35,647 nt of DNA from Azonexaceae bacterium (GTDB taxonomy: Bacteria; Pseudomonadota; Gammaproteobacteria; Burkholderiales; Rhodocyclaceae), in assembly GCA_009469675.1 (NCBI GenBank), contig SSSZ01000053.1:1-35647 (forward strand), in the 5' to 3' direction. Below are positions 7,433 to 19,540 of this stretch, piece by piece. Position numbers and translations under genes: made by a program. How positions within the stretch are numbered: the first letter of the stretch is position 1; every line of letters starts with the position of its first letter. The notes below the pieces were generated by a model. The model saw only the letters and a program-made list of their open reading frames with translations. It was not told where the DNA came from and did no database searches.

Positions 7433-8074
7433 ATGGATTTTCGCCAGCAGTTTATCGAGTTCGCGCTCGACTGTAACGTCCTGCGCTTCGGTGAGTTCAA
7501 GACCAAGGCCGGCCGCCTCTCCCCCTACTTCTTCAACGCCGGCCTCTTCAACGACGGCAATTCCCTCGGCCGCCTGGCGGAATTCTATGCCCAGGCCGCG
7601 GCGGCCGGCGGCGTCGCCTTCGACATGCTGTTCGGCCCGGCCTACAAGGGCATTCCTCTGGTGGCGGCGATCGCCATTGCCCTGGCCCGGGATGGGCGCA
7701 ACTACCCCTTCGCCTTCAACCGCAAGGAAGCCAAGGACCACGGCGAAGGCGGCAGTATCGTCGGCGCCCCTCTGGCCGGCCGGGTGCTCATCGTCGACGA
7801 CGTCATTTCGGCCGGCACCTCGGTGCGCGAATCGGTGGACATCATCCGTGCCGCCGGCGCCACCCCGGCCGGCGTCCTCATCGCCCTCGACCGCATGGAA
7901 AAGGGTCAGGGCGACCTCTCGGCGGTGCAGGAAGTAGGGCGCGACTACGGCATCCCGGTGATCGCCGTGGCGAGCCTCGCCGACCTCATGGCCTACCTGG
8001 AAGGGCGCCCCGATTTTGCCGCCTATCGCGACGCCGTCGCCCGTTATCGCCAGGCCTATGGTGTTGCGGCCTAG
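7433..8074 (+). CDS. pyrE: Orotate phosphoribosyltransferase
   Basis: PyrE joins orotate to PRPP to give OMP in pyrimidine synthesis. The 213-residue protein shows [14 protein letters not shown] near the N-terminus and the PRPP-binding motif [13 protein letters not shown]. The flexible loop lysines lie in [19 protein letters not shown] ribosome-binding site precedes the ATG. The 3' end overlaps the next gene by 17 nt. Confidence 0.95.
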   Translation: MDFRQQFIEFALDCNVLRFGEFKTKAGRLSPYFFNAGLFNDGNSLGRLAEFYAQAAAAGGVAFDMLFGPAYKGIPLVAAIAIALARDGRNYPFAFNRKEAKDHGEGGSIVGAPLAGRVLIVDDVISAGTSVRESVDIIRAAGATPAGVLIALDRMEKGQGDLSAVQEVGRDYGIPVIAVASLADLMAYLEGRPDFAAYRDAVARYRQAYGVAA

Positions 8075-8714
8075 CACCGCGGTCGGCGCCCTCGCCCTGC
8101 TGGCGTCCCTGGCCGCCCAGGGTGCCAACCTCTATTGCTGCCAGGATCCGGCCACCGGCCGGCGGGTCTGTTCCGACGGCCTGCCCGAACAGTGCCGGGG
8201 CAAGCCCTACCGCATCCTCGACGGGGCGGGCAACGTCATCAAGGAAGTCGAAGGGGCGCTGACGCCGGAGCAAAAAGCCCAGCGCGCCGCCGAAGCCAAG
8301 CGCCAGAAGGAACTGGAAGCAGCCGCCCGGGAACAGCGGCGCAAGGACCAGGCGCTGCTGGAAACCTACGGCAGCCTGCAGGATATCGAAAACGCCCGGG
8401 TCCACGCTGAAAACGAGGTGCTCGAGGCGATCCGCCAGACCGAGGCGCGTATCGCCGCGGTACGCAAGGACAGAAAGCGCTGGGAAGACGAAGCCGAGTT
8501 CTACAGGAAGAAAACCCTGCCCGCCGACGTCGAAAAGGGGCTGCGCACCGCCGATTACGAAATCAAGGCCCAGACCGAACTGCTCGACGCCAAGAAACGG
8601 GAGATGGACCTGGTGCGGGAAAAATACGCCGAAGACCGGCGGCGCTACGTCGATATCGTCAACAGCACTCGCCGCCTGCCTGCGCCGGCAGCCCCCCAAC
8701 CGGCCGGCCAATAA
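8058..8714 (+). CDS. Secreted coiled-coil protein with DUF4124-like N-terminus
   Basis: A 218-residue protein with a signal peptide (hydrophobic [13 protein letters not shown]), then a short four-Cys module ([21 protein letters not shown]) that recalls the DUF4124 fold, then a long charged helix rich in Lys, Glu, Arg and Ala, likely a coiled coil. The ATG at 8058 lies inside the last codons of pyrE, implying translational coupling. The periplasmic location is inferred from the signal. Function is unknown; no partner is evident apart from pyrE. Confidence 0.72.
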   Translation: MVLRPSTAVGALALLASLAAQGANLYCCQDPATGRRVCSDGLPEQCRGKPYRILDGAGNVIKEVEGALTPEQKAQRAAEAKRQKELEAAAREQRRKDQALLETYGSLQDIENARVHAENEVLEAIRQTEARIAAVRKDRKRWEDEAEFYRKKTLPADVEKGLRTADYEIKAQTELLDAKKREMDLVREKYAEDRRRYVDIVNSTRRLPAPAAPQPAGQ

Positions 8715-8738
8715 CCTGGCCTGCCCGGGGCGCCCGCC

Positions 8739-10193
<1,455 letters not shown>

Positions 10194-10194
10194 A

Positions 10195-10278
10195 TTAGGC
10201 TTCCTCGTGGGCCGCCCCGGGGGCGGCCGGCGCCCCGGCGGGGGGCAGCGAACGGATGGGGTGCGAGGCCGGTTTCAT
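10195..10278 (-). CDS. Possible 27-residue leader frame before gatB
   Basis: A short frame starts with ATG at 10278, seven bases after a GAGGA, and ends with TAA one base before the gatB ATG. Its last sense codons supply the gatB ribosome-binding site, so translation of the small frame could couple to gatB. The peptide is rich in Pro and Ala ([12 protein letters not shown]) and has no recognisable domain. High GC makes chance frames common, so this is a weak call. Confidence 0.25.
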   Translation of the reverse strand: MKPASHPIRSLPPAGAPAAPGAAHEEA

Positions 10279-10286
10279 GGCCGTCC

Positions 10287-10814
10287 TCAGGTGCAGCGGC
10301 CGGTCTTGGCATCGACCAGGATCGGCCAGAGATAGCTGAAGGCCTCCCCTTCGCAGGCCTTGGGGCAGCTGTTGAAGGCGACGGTGACTTCCTTGCCCTG
10401 TTCCCACAGGCGGACCGAGCAGCCCGACCCGTCCCGGGCCTGGAGCAGGGCCTGGGGCAGGGTTGCGGTCTGCTTGAAATTCTTCAGGTCGAAACGGCAG
10501 ACGCCCCGCTTGGGAATGTTCACCTGGGCCGTGAAGGCCTTGACCTCGGCGTTCTTGACCAGGAGGTTGAGGCGGGTCTGGGTGCCCACCGCGTCCCGGT
10601 GCGCACACTTGGATTTGACGTTGAGGGGTCGCGTTTCCATGGGCTTGAGGTGGCGCCCGGCGAGATATTTGAGGGGCTGCGATTCGAGGCGCTGCTCAGC
10701 GGCCGCCACCGGCTCCCGGATCGGTTCCGGCTCGGGGGCCGCCGGCGGCTGCGGCGGAGTTTCGGCGCAGGCGGCGACCAGCAGGGCCGCCGCCAAGATG
10801 CTGGCTGGCTTCAC
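10287..10814 (-). CDS. Putative lipoprotein between gatA and gatB
   Basis: A 175-residue protein starting with GTG that overlaps the gatA TGA (GTGA). The N-terminus is a lipoprotein signal, with lipobox L-V-A-A-C at residues 12-16, followed by a Pro/Glu-rich linker and a domain with several cysteines ([29 protein letters not shown] and a near-terminal R-C-T). The even Cys count after the lipid Cys suggests disulfides in the periplasm. I do not recognise the family. Its position within the gat operon looks like transcriptional convenience. Confidence 0.72.
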   Translation of the reverse strand: MKPASILAAALLVAACAETPPQPPAAPEPEPIREPVAAAEQRLESQPLKYLAGRHLKPMETRPLNVKSKCAHRDAVGTQTRLNLLVKNAEVKAFTAQVNIPKRGVCRFDLKNFKQTATLPQALLQARDGSGCSVRLWEQGKEVTVAFNSCPKACEGEAFSYLWPILVDAKTGRCT

Positions 10815-12268
10815 GCCAGGCCCTCGGGGGCGCGGCGATGCCACTCGGTGGCCTGCTGGTAGCGGTGGGCGACGTTGAGAAGGCGCCCCTCGGCGAAGTA
10901 GTCGCCGATCAGCTGCAGCCCTACCGGCAGGCCGGCGGCGAAACCGCAGGGGATCGACATGCCGGGCAGGCCGGCGAGGTTGACGGCGATGGTGTAGATG
11001 TCGGAAAGGTACATCTGGACCGGATCGGCGGCCCGCTCGCCGAGCTTGAAGGCAGGACTCGGGCTGGTCGGCCCGAGGATGACATCGCAGTGCTTGAAGG
11101 CGGCGGCGAAATCGTCGGCGATGAGGCGGCGGATGCGCTGGGCCTGCAGGTAATAGGCGTCGTAGTAGCCGTGGGACAGGACGTAGGCACCGATCAGGAT
11201 GCGCCGCTTGACCTCGGCGCCGAAGCCCTGGGCGCGGGTCTTGCAGTACATGTCGTCGAGGCTGCCGTAGTCCGGCGCCCGGTAGCCGTAGCGCACGCCG
11301 TCGAAGCGCGACAGGTTGGAACTGGCCTCGGCCGGGGCGATGACGTAATAGGCGGGGACCGAGAGATGGGAATTGGGCAGCGAGACCTCGACGGTCTTCG
11401 CCCCCAGCTTCTCGTATTCGGCGATGGCGGCCCGCACTGCGGCCATCACGGCGGGGTCGCAGCCCTCGCCGAAGAATTCCTTGGGTAGGCCGAGGCGCAA
11501 TCCGTCCAGGGGCTTCTCCAGGTCGGCGGCGTAATCCTCGGCGGGGCGGTCGAGGGAGGTCGAGTCCTGCGCGTCGAAGCCGGCCATGGCGTTGAGCAGC
11601 AGGGCGCAGTCCTCGGCGCTGCGGGCCATGGGGCCGCCCTGGTCGAGCGACGAGGCGAAAGCGATCATGCCGTAGCGGGAAACCACGCCGTAGGTGGGCT
11701 TCAAGCCGGTGAGGTTGCACAGGGCGGCAGGCTGGCGGATCGAACCGCCGGTGTCGGTGCCGGTGGCGACCGGCGCCAGGCGAGCGGCCACCGCCGCGGC
11801 CGAGCCGCCGGAGGAGCCGCCGGGGACGCGGCTGCGGTCCCAGGGGTTCTTCACCGGGCCGAAATACGAGGTTTCGTTGGACGAACCCATGGCGAATTCG
11901 TCCATGTTGGTCTTGCCCAGGGACACTAGGCCGGCTTCCTGTTCCAACTTGCGGATCACCGTCGCATCGTAGGGAGAGACGAAATTGCCGAGCATCTTCG
12001 AACCGCAGGTGGTGAGCCAGCCCTCGGCGCAGAAGATGTCCTTCTGGGCGACGGGAATGCCGGTCAGCGGCCCGCCCTGGCCGGCGGCGAGGCGGGCGTC
12101 GGCGGCGCGGGCGGCGGCCCGGCTCTTTTCTGGATCGACGGTGATGAAGGCGTTGATGTCCGGATTGAGGCGGGCGATGCGCTCAAGATAGAGATCGGTC
12201 AGCTCGAGGCTGGAAATCCGCTTGCCGGCCAGGGCCTGGGCCAGTTCCTTGAGGCTTTTCTCGATCAT
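10811..12268 (-). CDS. gatA: Aspartyl/glutamyl-tRNA amidotransferase subunit A
   Basis: GatA is the glutaminase subunit, releasing ammonia for the amidation carried out by GatB. The 485-residue amidase-signature enzyme shows the full Ser-cisSer-Lys triad: Lys76 in V-A-Q-K-D, cis-Ser152 in P-G-G-S-S-G-G-S and nucleophile Ser176 in D-T-G-G-S-I-R-Q-P. The start overlaps the gatC stop by ATGA-type coupling, and the stop overlaps the GTG of the following lipoprotein gene. Confidence 0.96.
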   Translation of the reverse strand: MIEKSLKELAQALAGKRISSLELTDLYLERIARLNPDINAFITVDPEKSRAAARAADARLAAGQGGPLTGIPVAQKDIFCAEGWLTTCGSKMLGNFVSPYDATVIRKLEQEAGLVSLGKTNMDEFAMGSSNETSYFGPVKNPWDRSRVPGGSSGGSAAAVAARLAPVATGTDTGGSIRQPAALCNLTGLKPTYGVVSRYGMIAFASSLDQGGPMARSAEDCALLLNAMAGFDAQDSTSLDRPAEDYAADLEKPLDGLRLGLPKEFFGEGCDPAVMAAVRAAIAEYEKLGAKTVEVSLPNSHLSVPAYYVIAPAEASSNLSRFDGVRYGYRAPDYGSLDDMYCKTRAQGFGAEVKRRILIGAYVLSHGYYDAYYLQAQRIRRLIADDFAAAFKHCDVILGPTSPSPAFKLGERAADPVQMYLSDIYTIAVNLAGLPGMSIPCGFAAGLPVGLQLIGDYFAEGRLLNVAHRYQQATEWHRRAPEGLA

Positions 12269-12552
12269 TCGATCACCTTCGGCACCAGGTAGAGGCCAGC
12301 TTCGGTCTCCGGCGCCACGGCCTGGAAGGCGGCCCGGCGGTCGGTTTCGCTGACCTCGTCGGGGCGCAGGCGTTGGCTGACATCCTGGGCGTGGGCCATG
12401 GGTTCGACGCCGCGGGTATCGACCGCCTGCATGGCCTCGATGAGTTGGAAAATGCCGTTGAGATGGCCCTGGGTGACTTGGGCCTCGTCAGCGCTGACCT
12501 CGATGCGAGCGAGGTGGGCGATGCGCTGAACCTGTTCCAGTGTGAGCGACAT
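12265..12552 (-). CDS. gatC: Aspartyl/glutamyl-tRNA amidotransferase subunit C
   Basis: GatC is the small clamp that stabilises GatA against GatB. The 95-residue protein begins [17 protein letters not shown] and carries the family's G-V-E-P-M-A-H segment followed by R-x-D-E-V. It is first in the gatC-gatA-lipoprotein-gatB order and diverges from mreB. Confidence 0.94.
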   Translation of the reverse strand: MSLTLEQVQRIAHLARIEVSADEAQVTQGHLNGIFQLIEAMQAVDTRGVEPMAHAQDVSQRLRPDEVSETDRRAAFQAVAPETEAGLYLVPKVIE

Positions 12553-13710
<1,158 letters not shown>

Positions 13711-13723
13711 GTCCAGGGTTTAA

Positions 13724-14665
13724 GTGGCCGGCATCGACCACGCACCGCCGCCGTTCTTCAAGCAAGGGCCAGCACCGCTGGCCCTGCTGACTTTCTACGT
13801 CGCCGTTTCCATCGCCCTCTTCGTGGTGGACCTGCGCTTCAAGAGCCTCGACCTCGTCCGCCAGAGCGTCGCCCTGGTCGTCGACCCGGTGCAGCGGGTG
13901 GCCCAGACGCCGGGCAGCCTGGTCGATATCGCCCAGGCTTACCTCGAGGGGCTGCACAGCCTGCGGGCCGAAAACGCCCAGCTGAAGCACGCCCAGCTCA
14001 ACAGCGCCCCCGACCTCCAGCGCCTGCAGCAGCTCGAAGCCGAGAACGACCGGCTGCGCCGCCTGCTGACGGTCAAGGAGCGGGAAAAAGCCAAGGGCCA
14101 GGTGGCCCAGATCCTGTACACCTCCCGCGACCCCTTCTCCCGCCGCATCGTCGTAGACAAGGGCCAGCAGCATGCGGTCACCGCCGGCCAGCCGGCCATC
14201 GACGAAACCGGTGTGGTGGGGCAGGTGACCCGGGTGTTCCCCTTTTCGGCGGAAGTCACCCTGATTACCGACAAGGATCAGGCGGTGCCGGTGCAGGTGG
14301 TGCGTACCGGCCTGCGCTCGGTGGCCTTCGGGCTGGGCAACGGCCAGCTCGAGATGAAGTTCATGCCCGCCAACGCCGACGTCCAGCCCGGCGACCTGCT
14401 CGTTACCTCGGGCCTCGACGGCATCTATCTGCCGGGCTTTCCGGTGGCCAAGGTGGTCAATGTCGAACGCGACAGCGCCTATTCCTTCGCCCGCATCTAC
14501 TGCACGCCGGTGGCCGGGGTCGAGAATTTCGGCGAGGTGATGATTCTCGACCCGCGGCAAGCCCTTCCCCCGCAGCCCCCCGAGGCGGTGTCCCGTAGCG
14601 CCGGCGGCGAGGCGGAAAAGGGTAGCCTGCGACCGAAGAAGAAAAAAGCCGCGAAAGGCCACTGA
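13724..14665 (+). CDS. mreC: Rod shape-determining protein MreC
   Basis: A 313-residue bitopic membrane protein that links MreB to the PBP2-RodA synthase. It has one N-terminal membrane helix (L-A-L-L-T-F-Y-V-A-V-S-I-A-L-F-V-V), a coiled coil (L-R-A-E-N-A-Q-L-K-H and L-E-A-E-N-D-R-L-R-R-L-L), and the periplasmic beta-barrel domain with D-E-T-G-V-V-G-Q-V and L-V-T-S-G-L-D-G-I-Y-L-P-G-F-P-V. The GTG at 13724 is the start. The lysine-rich tail (K-K-K-K-A-A-K) ends where mreD begins, sharing one base. Confidence 0.94.
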   Translation: MAGIDHAPPPFFKQGPAPLALLTFYVAVSIALFVVDLRFKSLDLVRQSVALVVDPVQRVAQTPGSLVDIAQAYLEGLHSLRAENAQLKHAQLNSAPDLQRLQQLEAENDRLRRLLTVKEREKAKGQVAQILYTSRDPFSRRIVVDKGQQHAVTAGQPAIDETGVVGQVTRVFPFSAEVTLITDKDQAVPVQVVRTGLRSVAFGLGNGQLEMKFMPANADVQPGDLLVTSGLDGIYLPGFPVAKVVNVERDSAYSFARIYCTPVAGVENFGEVMILDPRQALPPQPPEAVSRSAGGEAEKGSLRPKKKKAAKGH

Positions 14666-15186
14666 TGCAACCGACTTTCTCGTCCTCCCGCATCCTGCTT
14701 CCGGTCCGGCCCTGGTTCATTTTCCTCAGCCTGTTCGTCGCCCTCGTCCTCAACTTTCTCCCCACCGGCCAGTGGCCGGGTATGCCCGATTGGGTGGCCC
14801 TGGTGCTCTGCTTCTGGTCGGTGCGCGAATTCCGCCGGGTCGGCATGGGCTGGGCCTTTCTCCTCGGCATCGTGATGGACGTCGCCGACGGCGCCGTGCT
14901 CGGCCAGCACAGCCTGGCCTACGTGCTGCTCGCCTACGTCGCGTCGTCGCTGTCCCGGCGCATCCTGTGGTTCCCGCTCCTGCAGCAGGCCTTGCAGATC
15001 ATGCCGCTGCTGGTCCTCACCCAGGTCATCCAGGCCGCCATCCGCCTCGTGAGCGGTGCCGAATTCCCGGGCTGGGGCTATTTCGTCGGCCCCCTGATCG
15101 CCACGGTGCTCTGGATTCCCGCCACCTTCGTCCTGCTCCTGCCCCAGTTCCAGCCGGTTGAGCGGGACGACAACCGCCCGATCTGA
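14665..15186 (+). CDS. mreD: Rod shape-determining protein MreD
   Basis: A 173-residue polytopic inner-membrane protein with five to six hydrophobic segments, part of the elongasome. The sequence has the family's W-P-x-x-x-x-L-V-L-x-F-W region (G-M-P-D-W-V-A-L-V-L-C-F-W-S-V) and G-I-V-M-D-V-A-D-G-A-V-L-G-Q-H, the conserved glycine-aspartate stretch of MreD. Its ATG overlaps the mreC TGA. Confidence 0.93.
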   Translation: MQPTFSSSRILLPVRPWFIFLSLFVALVLNFLPTGQWPGMPDWVALVLCFWSVREFRRVGMGWAFLLGIVMDVADGAVLGQHSLAYVLLAYVASSLSRRILWFPLLQQALQIMPLLVLTQVIQAAIRLVSGAEFPGWGYFVGPLIATVLWIPATFVLLLPQFQPVERDDNRPI

Positions 15187-15200
15187 CAGGGCTTCCCACC

Positions 15201-17111
15201 GTGGGCGATTTTCACAACCCGGAAGGCGACCAGGAACGCTTCCGCTTCCGCCTGGGCTTCGCCGCCATCGCGGTACTGGCGGCCTTCGGCATCCTCTTCG
15301 GGCGCTTCGTCTATCTCCAGATCCTGCAGCACGACTACTACCGCACCCGGGCCGAAGACAACCGCATCGCCCTCATTCCCATCGTCCCCAACCGGGGCGT
15401 CATCACCGACCGCAACGGCGTCGTCCTGGCCCGCAACTACTCGGCTTTCACCCTCGAAATCACGCCTTCCCGGGTCAGCGACCTGGAGGCGGCGATCAAC
15501 CAGCTGGGCGAGATCATCGACATCCAGCCCAAGGACCGCAAACGCTTCAAGCGCCTCCTCGACGAAGCCAAGAATTTTGAGTCGATTCCCATCCGCACGC
15601 GGCTGACCGACGAGGAAGTCGCCAAGTTCGCCGCCCACCGCTACCGCTTCCCCGGCGTCGAGGTCAAGGCCCGGCTGTTCCGCCAGTACCCCTTGGGCGC
15701 CACGGCCTCCCACGCCCTGGGCTACATCGGCCGTATCACCGACCGCGACCTGGAGTGGATCGGTCAGCGGGAGCAGGAAGCCAACTACAAGGGCACCGAC
15801 CATATCGGCAAGACCGGCCTGGAGCAGCACTACGAATTCGAACTGCACGGCCAGACGGGCTACGAAGAGGTCGAAATCGACGCCGGCGGCCGGGCGTTGC
15901 GCAGCTTGAAGCGCATTCCGCCGGTGTCGGGCAACAATCTGGCGCTCACCCTTGACGTCAAGCTGCAGGAAATCACCGAAAAGGCCTTCGGCGACCGCAA
16001 GGGTGCCCTGGTCGCCATCGACCCGGCCAACGGGGGTGTCCTCGCCCTGGTTTCCACCCCCACCTACGACCCCAACCTCTTTGTCGACGGCATCACGCCG
16101 GACAACTGGAAAGAACTCAACGACCACCCGAGCAAGCCCATGGTGAACCGGGCCCTCAACGGGGCCTACCCCCCCGGCTCGACCTTCAAGCCCTTCATGG
16201 CCCTGGCGGCCCTCGAAGCGGGCAAGCGCACCCCCGGCCAGACCATCCACGATCCGGGCTTCTTCAATTTCGGCAACCACACCTTCCGCGACGACAAAAA
16301 AGGCGGCCACGGCAGCGTGGACATGTACAAATCCATCGTCCATTCCTGCGACACCTACTACTACCTGCTGGCCAACGACATGGGCATCGACGCCATCGCC
16401 CGCTTCATGGGCAGCATCGGCCTCGGCCAGCGCACCGGCGTCGATATCGGCAAGGACGATTCCGGCGAATCGAAGGGCATCCTGCCCTCCCAAGAATGGA
16501 AAAGGCAGCGCTTCAAGAAACCCGAACAGCAGAAGTGGTACGCCGGCGAAACTATCTCCATCGGCATCGGCCAGGGCTACAACGCCTACACGCCGATCCA
16601 GCTCGCCCAGGCTGTCGCCACCCTGGCCAACGACGGCGTGATGTTCCGCCCCCATCTGGTGCATTACATCAAGGACACGCGGAGCGGCGAAAAGCGCATC
16701 GTCGAGCCGCAGCCCATGCGTAGCCTCAACTGGAAGCCCCAGAACGTCGAAGTCATCAAGCGCGCCATGGTCGGGGTGAACAAGGAAGGCACCGGCGCCC
16801 GCGCCTTCGCCGGGGCACCCTACGAATCCGCCGGCAAGACCGGCACGGCCCAGGTCTTCTCGCTCAAGGGCGCCAACTACAAGGAAAGCGGCGTCAAGAA
16901 GGAATTGCGCGACCACGCCCTGTTCATCGCCTTCGCCCCCGTGGACAAACCGCGCATCGCCCTGGCCATCCTGGTCGAGAACGGTGGCTTCGGCGCCCAG
17001 TCGGCGGCCCCCATCGCCCGCATGGTCTTCGATTATTATCTCCTGGGCAAAGTCCCCGCCGGTGCCGCCAACGAAGACGCGGCGGCGGTCGAGGACGACA
17101 ATGACGAATAG
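15201..17111 (+). CDS. mrdA: Penicillin-binding protein 2 (elongation transpeptidase)
   Basis: PBP2 crosslinks nascent peptidoglycan during elongation as partner of RodA. The 636-residue protein has a cytoplasmic tail, one membrane helix (about 18-42), a pedestal domain containing the R-G-x-I-x-D-R-N-G motif at 65-73, and a transpeptidase domain with S327-T-F-K330, S-C-D for the SxN/D motif and K-T-G-T-A near 550. It begins with GTG at 15201, 14 nt after mreD. The protein is the target of amdinocillin in relatives. Confidence 0.95.
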   Translation: MGDFHNPEGDQERFRFRLGFAAIAVLAAFGILFGRFVYLQILQHDYYRTRAEDNRIALIPIVPNRGVITDRNGVVLARNYSAFTLEITPSRVSDLEAAINQLGEIIDIQPKDRKRFKRLLDEAKNFESIPIRTRLTDEEVAKFAAHRYRFPGVEVKARLFRQYPLGATASHALGYIGRITDRDLEWIGQREQEANYKGTDHIGKTGLEQHYEFELHGQTGYEEVEIDAGGRALRSLKRIPPVSGNNLALTLDVKLQEITEKAFGDRKGALVAIDPANGGVLALVSTPTYDPNLFVDGITPDNWKELNDHPSKPMVNRALNGAYPPGSTFKPFMALAALEAGKRTPGQTIHDPGFFNFGNHTFRDDKKGGHGSVDMYKSIVHSCDTYYYLLANDMGIDAIARFMGSIGLGQRTGVDIGKDDSGESKGILPSQEWKRQRFKKPEQQKWYAGETISIGIGQGYNAYTPIQLAQAVATLANDGVMFRPHLVHYIKDTRSGEKRIVEPQPMRSLNWKPQNVEVIKRAMVGVNKEGTGARAFAGAPYESAGKTGTAQVFSLKGANYKESGVKKELRDHALFIAFAPVDKPRIALAILVENGGFGAQSAAPIARMVFDYYLLGKVPAGAANEDAAAVEDDNDE

Positions 17112-17126
17112 GAAAGCGCACGGGGC

Positions 17127-18239
17127 ATGATCGATTTCGTCGGCACGGTCAAACACTGGGGGCGCCAATCGGTGGCCCATCTCGACGCCCCCCTCTTGTT
17201 CATCGCCATGGCGATCATGGCGGTAGGCTTGGTGACGGTTCATTCCGCCACCTTCGACGGCAACCAGCGGATGGCCTCCCAGGCCGGCAACATGGGCGTC
17301 GCCCTGGCCATCATGTGGTTCGTTTCCCGGCTGCCGCCGCAGAAGCTGATGCGCCTCGCCGTGCCTCTCTACGTCGTCGGCGTCATCCTCCTGGTCGGCG
17401 TCTTCCTCTTCGGGATCAAGGTCAATGGCGCCAAGCGCTGGCTGCCCCTGGGGTTCACCCGCATCCAGCCCTCCGAGATCATGAAGATTGCCATGCCCCT
17501 CATGCTCGCCTGGTATTTCCACAAGTTCGAGGCGACGCTCCGCTGGAAACACCATGTCGTCGCCGCCTTGCTGTTGGTCGTTCCCTTCGCCCTGATCGCC
17601 AAGCAGCCCGACCTCGGCACCGCCATCCTGGTCGGCGCCGCCGGTTTCTACGTCATTTTCTTCGCCGGCCTGCCCTGGAAGGTCATCTTTGGCCTGGCGG
17701 CAGCCGGGGCAGCAGCGGCGCCGCTGCTCTGGAACGTCTTGCACGACTACCAGCGCAAACGCATCCTCACCCTCCTCGACCCCACCACCGACCCCCTCGG
17801 CGCCGGCTACCACATCATCCAGGCCACCATCGCCATCGGGTCTGGTGGTGCCGTCGGCAAGGGCTATCTCAACGGCACCCAGACCCACCTGGAATTCATC
17901 CCGGAGAAACACACCGACTTCATCTTCGCCGTCTATTCCGAGGAATGGGGACTGATCGGCAACGGCTTCCTGCTCTTCCTCTACACCCTCCTGGTCGGTC
18001 GCGGCCTCATCATCGCCGCCGCCGCCCCAACCCTCTTCACCCGCCTTCTGGCCGGCGCCATCACCCTCATCTTCTTCACCTACGCCTTCGTGAACATGGG
18101 CATGGTGAGCGGCATCCTGCCGGTGGTGGGTGTACCGCTGCCCTTCGTCAGCTATGGCGGCACGGCGCTGGTGACCTTGTTCCTGGGGATCGGCATTCTG
18201 ATGTCGATCCATACCCATCGGATGCTGGTCAAGAAATGA
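17127..18239 (+). CDS. rodA: Peptidoglycan glycosyltransferase RodA
   Basis: RodA is a SEDS-family polymerase of glycan strands from lipid II, working with PBP2. The 370-residue protein has about ten membrane helices. Family motifs include H-S-A-T near residue 40, K-Q-P-D-L-G-T-A-I-L, and the active-site region H-T-D-F-I-F-A-V-Y-S-E-E-W-G, followed by P-L-P-F-V-S-Y-G-G-T. The stop overlaps an ATG (ATGA) in the rlpA reading frame. Confidence 0.95.
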   Translation: MIDFVGTVKHWGRQSVAHLDAPLLFIAMAIMAVGLVTVHSATFDGNQRMASQAGNMGVALAIMWFVSRLPPQKLMRLAVPLYVVGVILLVGVFLFGIKVNGAKRWLPLGFTRIQPSEIMKIAMPLMLAWYFHKFEATLRWKHHVVAALLLVVPFALIAKQPDLGTAILVGAAGFYVIFFAGLPWKVIFGLAAAGAAAAPLLWNVLHDYQRKRILTLLDPTTDPLGAGYHIIQATIAIGSGGAVGKGYLNGTQTHLEFIPEKHTDFIFAVYSEEWGLIGNGFLLFLYTLLVGRGLIIAAAAPTLFTRLLAGAITLIFFTYAFVNMGMVSGILPVVGVPLPFVSYGGTALVTLFLGIGILMSIHTHRMLVKK

Positions 18240-19540
18240 GGGCTTGGGGTCGATTCTGGCTGAAGCGTTTGGCCGCGTTTCTGAAACCCATGACGGTCAA
18301 GCCGAGACGCCTTTTTGTCCCCCTGGAAGACGCCGCGCAACGCAGGCGGGCCGGAGGCTTTCGGCCGGCGTTGTTCGAGTCCCCGCAGGGGCCGAGTTTA
18401 GCGAGCCACCGGGCCCGCCGAGTAGCGCAAGGAACCCCCGCAGAGGGCGTCGCCCCGGGGGTCGCCTTTTCTTTGGCCACTTTCTTTTGGCGAAGCAAAA
18501 GAACGTACCCCCGCCCTCAAGGCGCAAATCAAGGGTCGAGCCAGTACCTTTGCCTGTTAACCGCTGCCCTGCTAACCCTCCTCGTCGCCGCCTGCGGCAG
18601 CGCCCCCCGCTACACCCCCCCGCCGGAGCCGGCCGAAGCAGCGGGCAAACCGCCGGCCACCAAGGCTCCCACCAGAAAACCCGCCGTGGTCCTCAAGAAA
18701 GGCGGCGGCTTTTACAAGGACGACGGCCCCGCCGAGGAAATCCCCGACGGCCTCGACGACATCCCCGATGCCGAGCCGAAATGGGAACCCGTTCACAAGC
18801 CGGCCACCAAGCCCTACGTCGTGCTCGGCAAGGAATACGTACCCAACCCGACGGTGCGGCCCTACAAGGCCCGCGGCATCGCGAGCTGGTACGGCAAGAA
18901 ATTCCACGGCCAGAAGACCTCCATCGGCGAACCCTACGACATGTTCGCCATGACCGCCGCCCACACCACCCTGGCCATCCCTTCCTACGTCCGGGTGAGC
19001 AACGTCCAGAGCGGCAAGGCGGTGGTGCTGCGGGTCACCGACCGCGGCCCTTTCCATGTGGACCGCATCATCGACCTCTCTTACACGGCCGCCTACAAGC
19101 TCGGACTGGTCAATGGCGGCAGCGGTCTGGTCGAGGTCGAGGCGATCATCCCGGGCGAAACGACCGCCGTCGCGGCGGCCCGTGCAACGGCGACAGCACC
19201 GGCCGAACGGGACGAGATCGAGGAACTGACCCGCCGCCTGGGCCGCGAGGAGCAGGCCAGCCAGAGCGCCGCCATGGCGGGCCAGGGGGGCGAGGCGACG
19301 ATTCCCAAAGGCGTGTACCTGCAGTTGGGCGCCTTCGGCAACGCCGACAACGCCGAAAGCCTGAAGAACCATCTGGCGCGGGAACTCGACTGGGTGGCCG
19401 AGCCGATGCGCATCGTCGTCGGCAACAACATCCACCGCCTGCAGGTCGGCCCCTACCCGAGCCGGGGCGAGGCCGACCGGGTGGCGGAGAAAATCCGCCT
19501 TGCCCTGGGTTACAAGCCGACCTTCGTCACCCGTCCGTAA
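18236..19540 (+). CDS. rlpA: Septal-ring/lytic transglycosylase lipoprotein RlpA, with repeat-derived N-terminal extension
   Basis: RlpA is an outer-membrane lipoprotein that cleaves naked glycan strands. The double-psi beta-barrel domain is clear (G-I-A-S-W-Y-G-K-K-F-H-G, then L-R-V-T-D-R-G-P-F with the catalytic Asp, and R-I-I-D-L-S), and a SPOR domain fills the C-terminus (V-Y-L-Q-L-G-A-F to Y-K-P-T-F-V). The frame is open from the ATG at 18236 that overlaps the rodA stop, but the lipobox Cys (L-V-A-A-C) is residue 120 instead of about 20. The extra residues are translated from a dispersed repeat. The true start may be 18236, a TTG near 18475, or the gene may now be impaired. The last 14 bases overlap the convergent regulator gene. 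Confidence 0.82.
   Translation: MRAWGRFWLKRLAAFLKPMTVKPRRLFVPLEDAAQRRRAGGFRPALFESPQGPSLASHRARRVAQGTPAEGVAPGVAFSLATFFWRSKRTYPRPQGANQGSSQYLCLLTAALLTLLVAACGSAPRYTPPPEPAEAAGKPPATKAPTRKPAVVLKKGGGFYKDDGPAEEIPDGLDDIPDAEPKWEPVHKPATKPYVVLGKEYVPNPTVRPYKARGIASWYGKKFHGQKTSIGEPYDMFAMTAAHTTLAIPSYVRVSNVQSGKAVVLRVTDRGPFHVDRIIDLSYTAAYKLGLVNGGSGLVEVEAIIPGETTAVAAARATATAPAERDEIEELTRRLGREEQASQSAAMAGQGGEATIPKGVYLQLGAFGNADNAESLKNHLARELDWVAEPMRIVVGNNIHRLQVGPYPSRGEADRVAEKIRLALGYKPTFVTRP
18300..18530. repeat. Dispersed intergenic repeat inside the 5' part of rlpA
   Basis: This roughly 230-bp block has the look of a repeat I associate with many beta- and gammaproteobacterial genomes: an arm starting G-A-G-A-C-G-C-C-T-T-T-T-T-G-T-C-C-C, a GC-rich middle, and a C-T-T-T-T-C-T-T-T-G-G end. 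A hairpin TCTTTTG-GCGAAG-CAAAAGA spans 18483-18502. It lies between the rodA-coupled ATG and the rlpA signal peptide. The boundaries are approximate, and repeat identity is from memory of the pattern. Confidence 0.55.

Noticed and set aside
15078-18218. A 1046-codon minus-strand open frame across mreD-mrdA-rodA
   Set aside because: It is antisense to three clear genes and its composition (runs of Gly, Val, Asp, Glu) is the shadow of GC-rich third positions; no domain is seen.
18229-18498. An 89-codon minus-strand frame opposite the rlpA 5' region
   Set aside because: It falls within the dispersed repeat, whose copies often produce spurious frames; no independent support.
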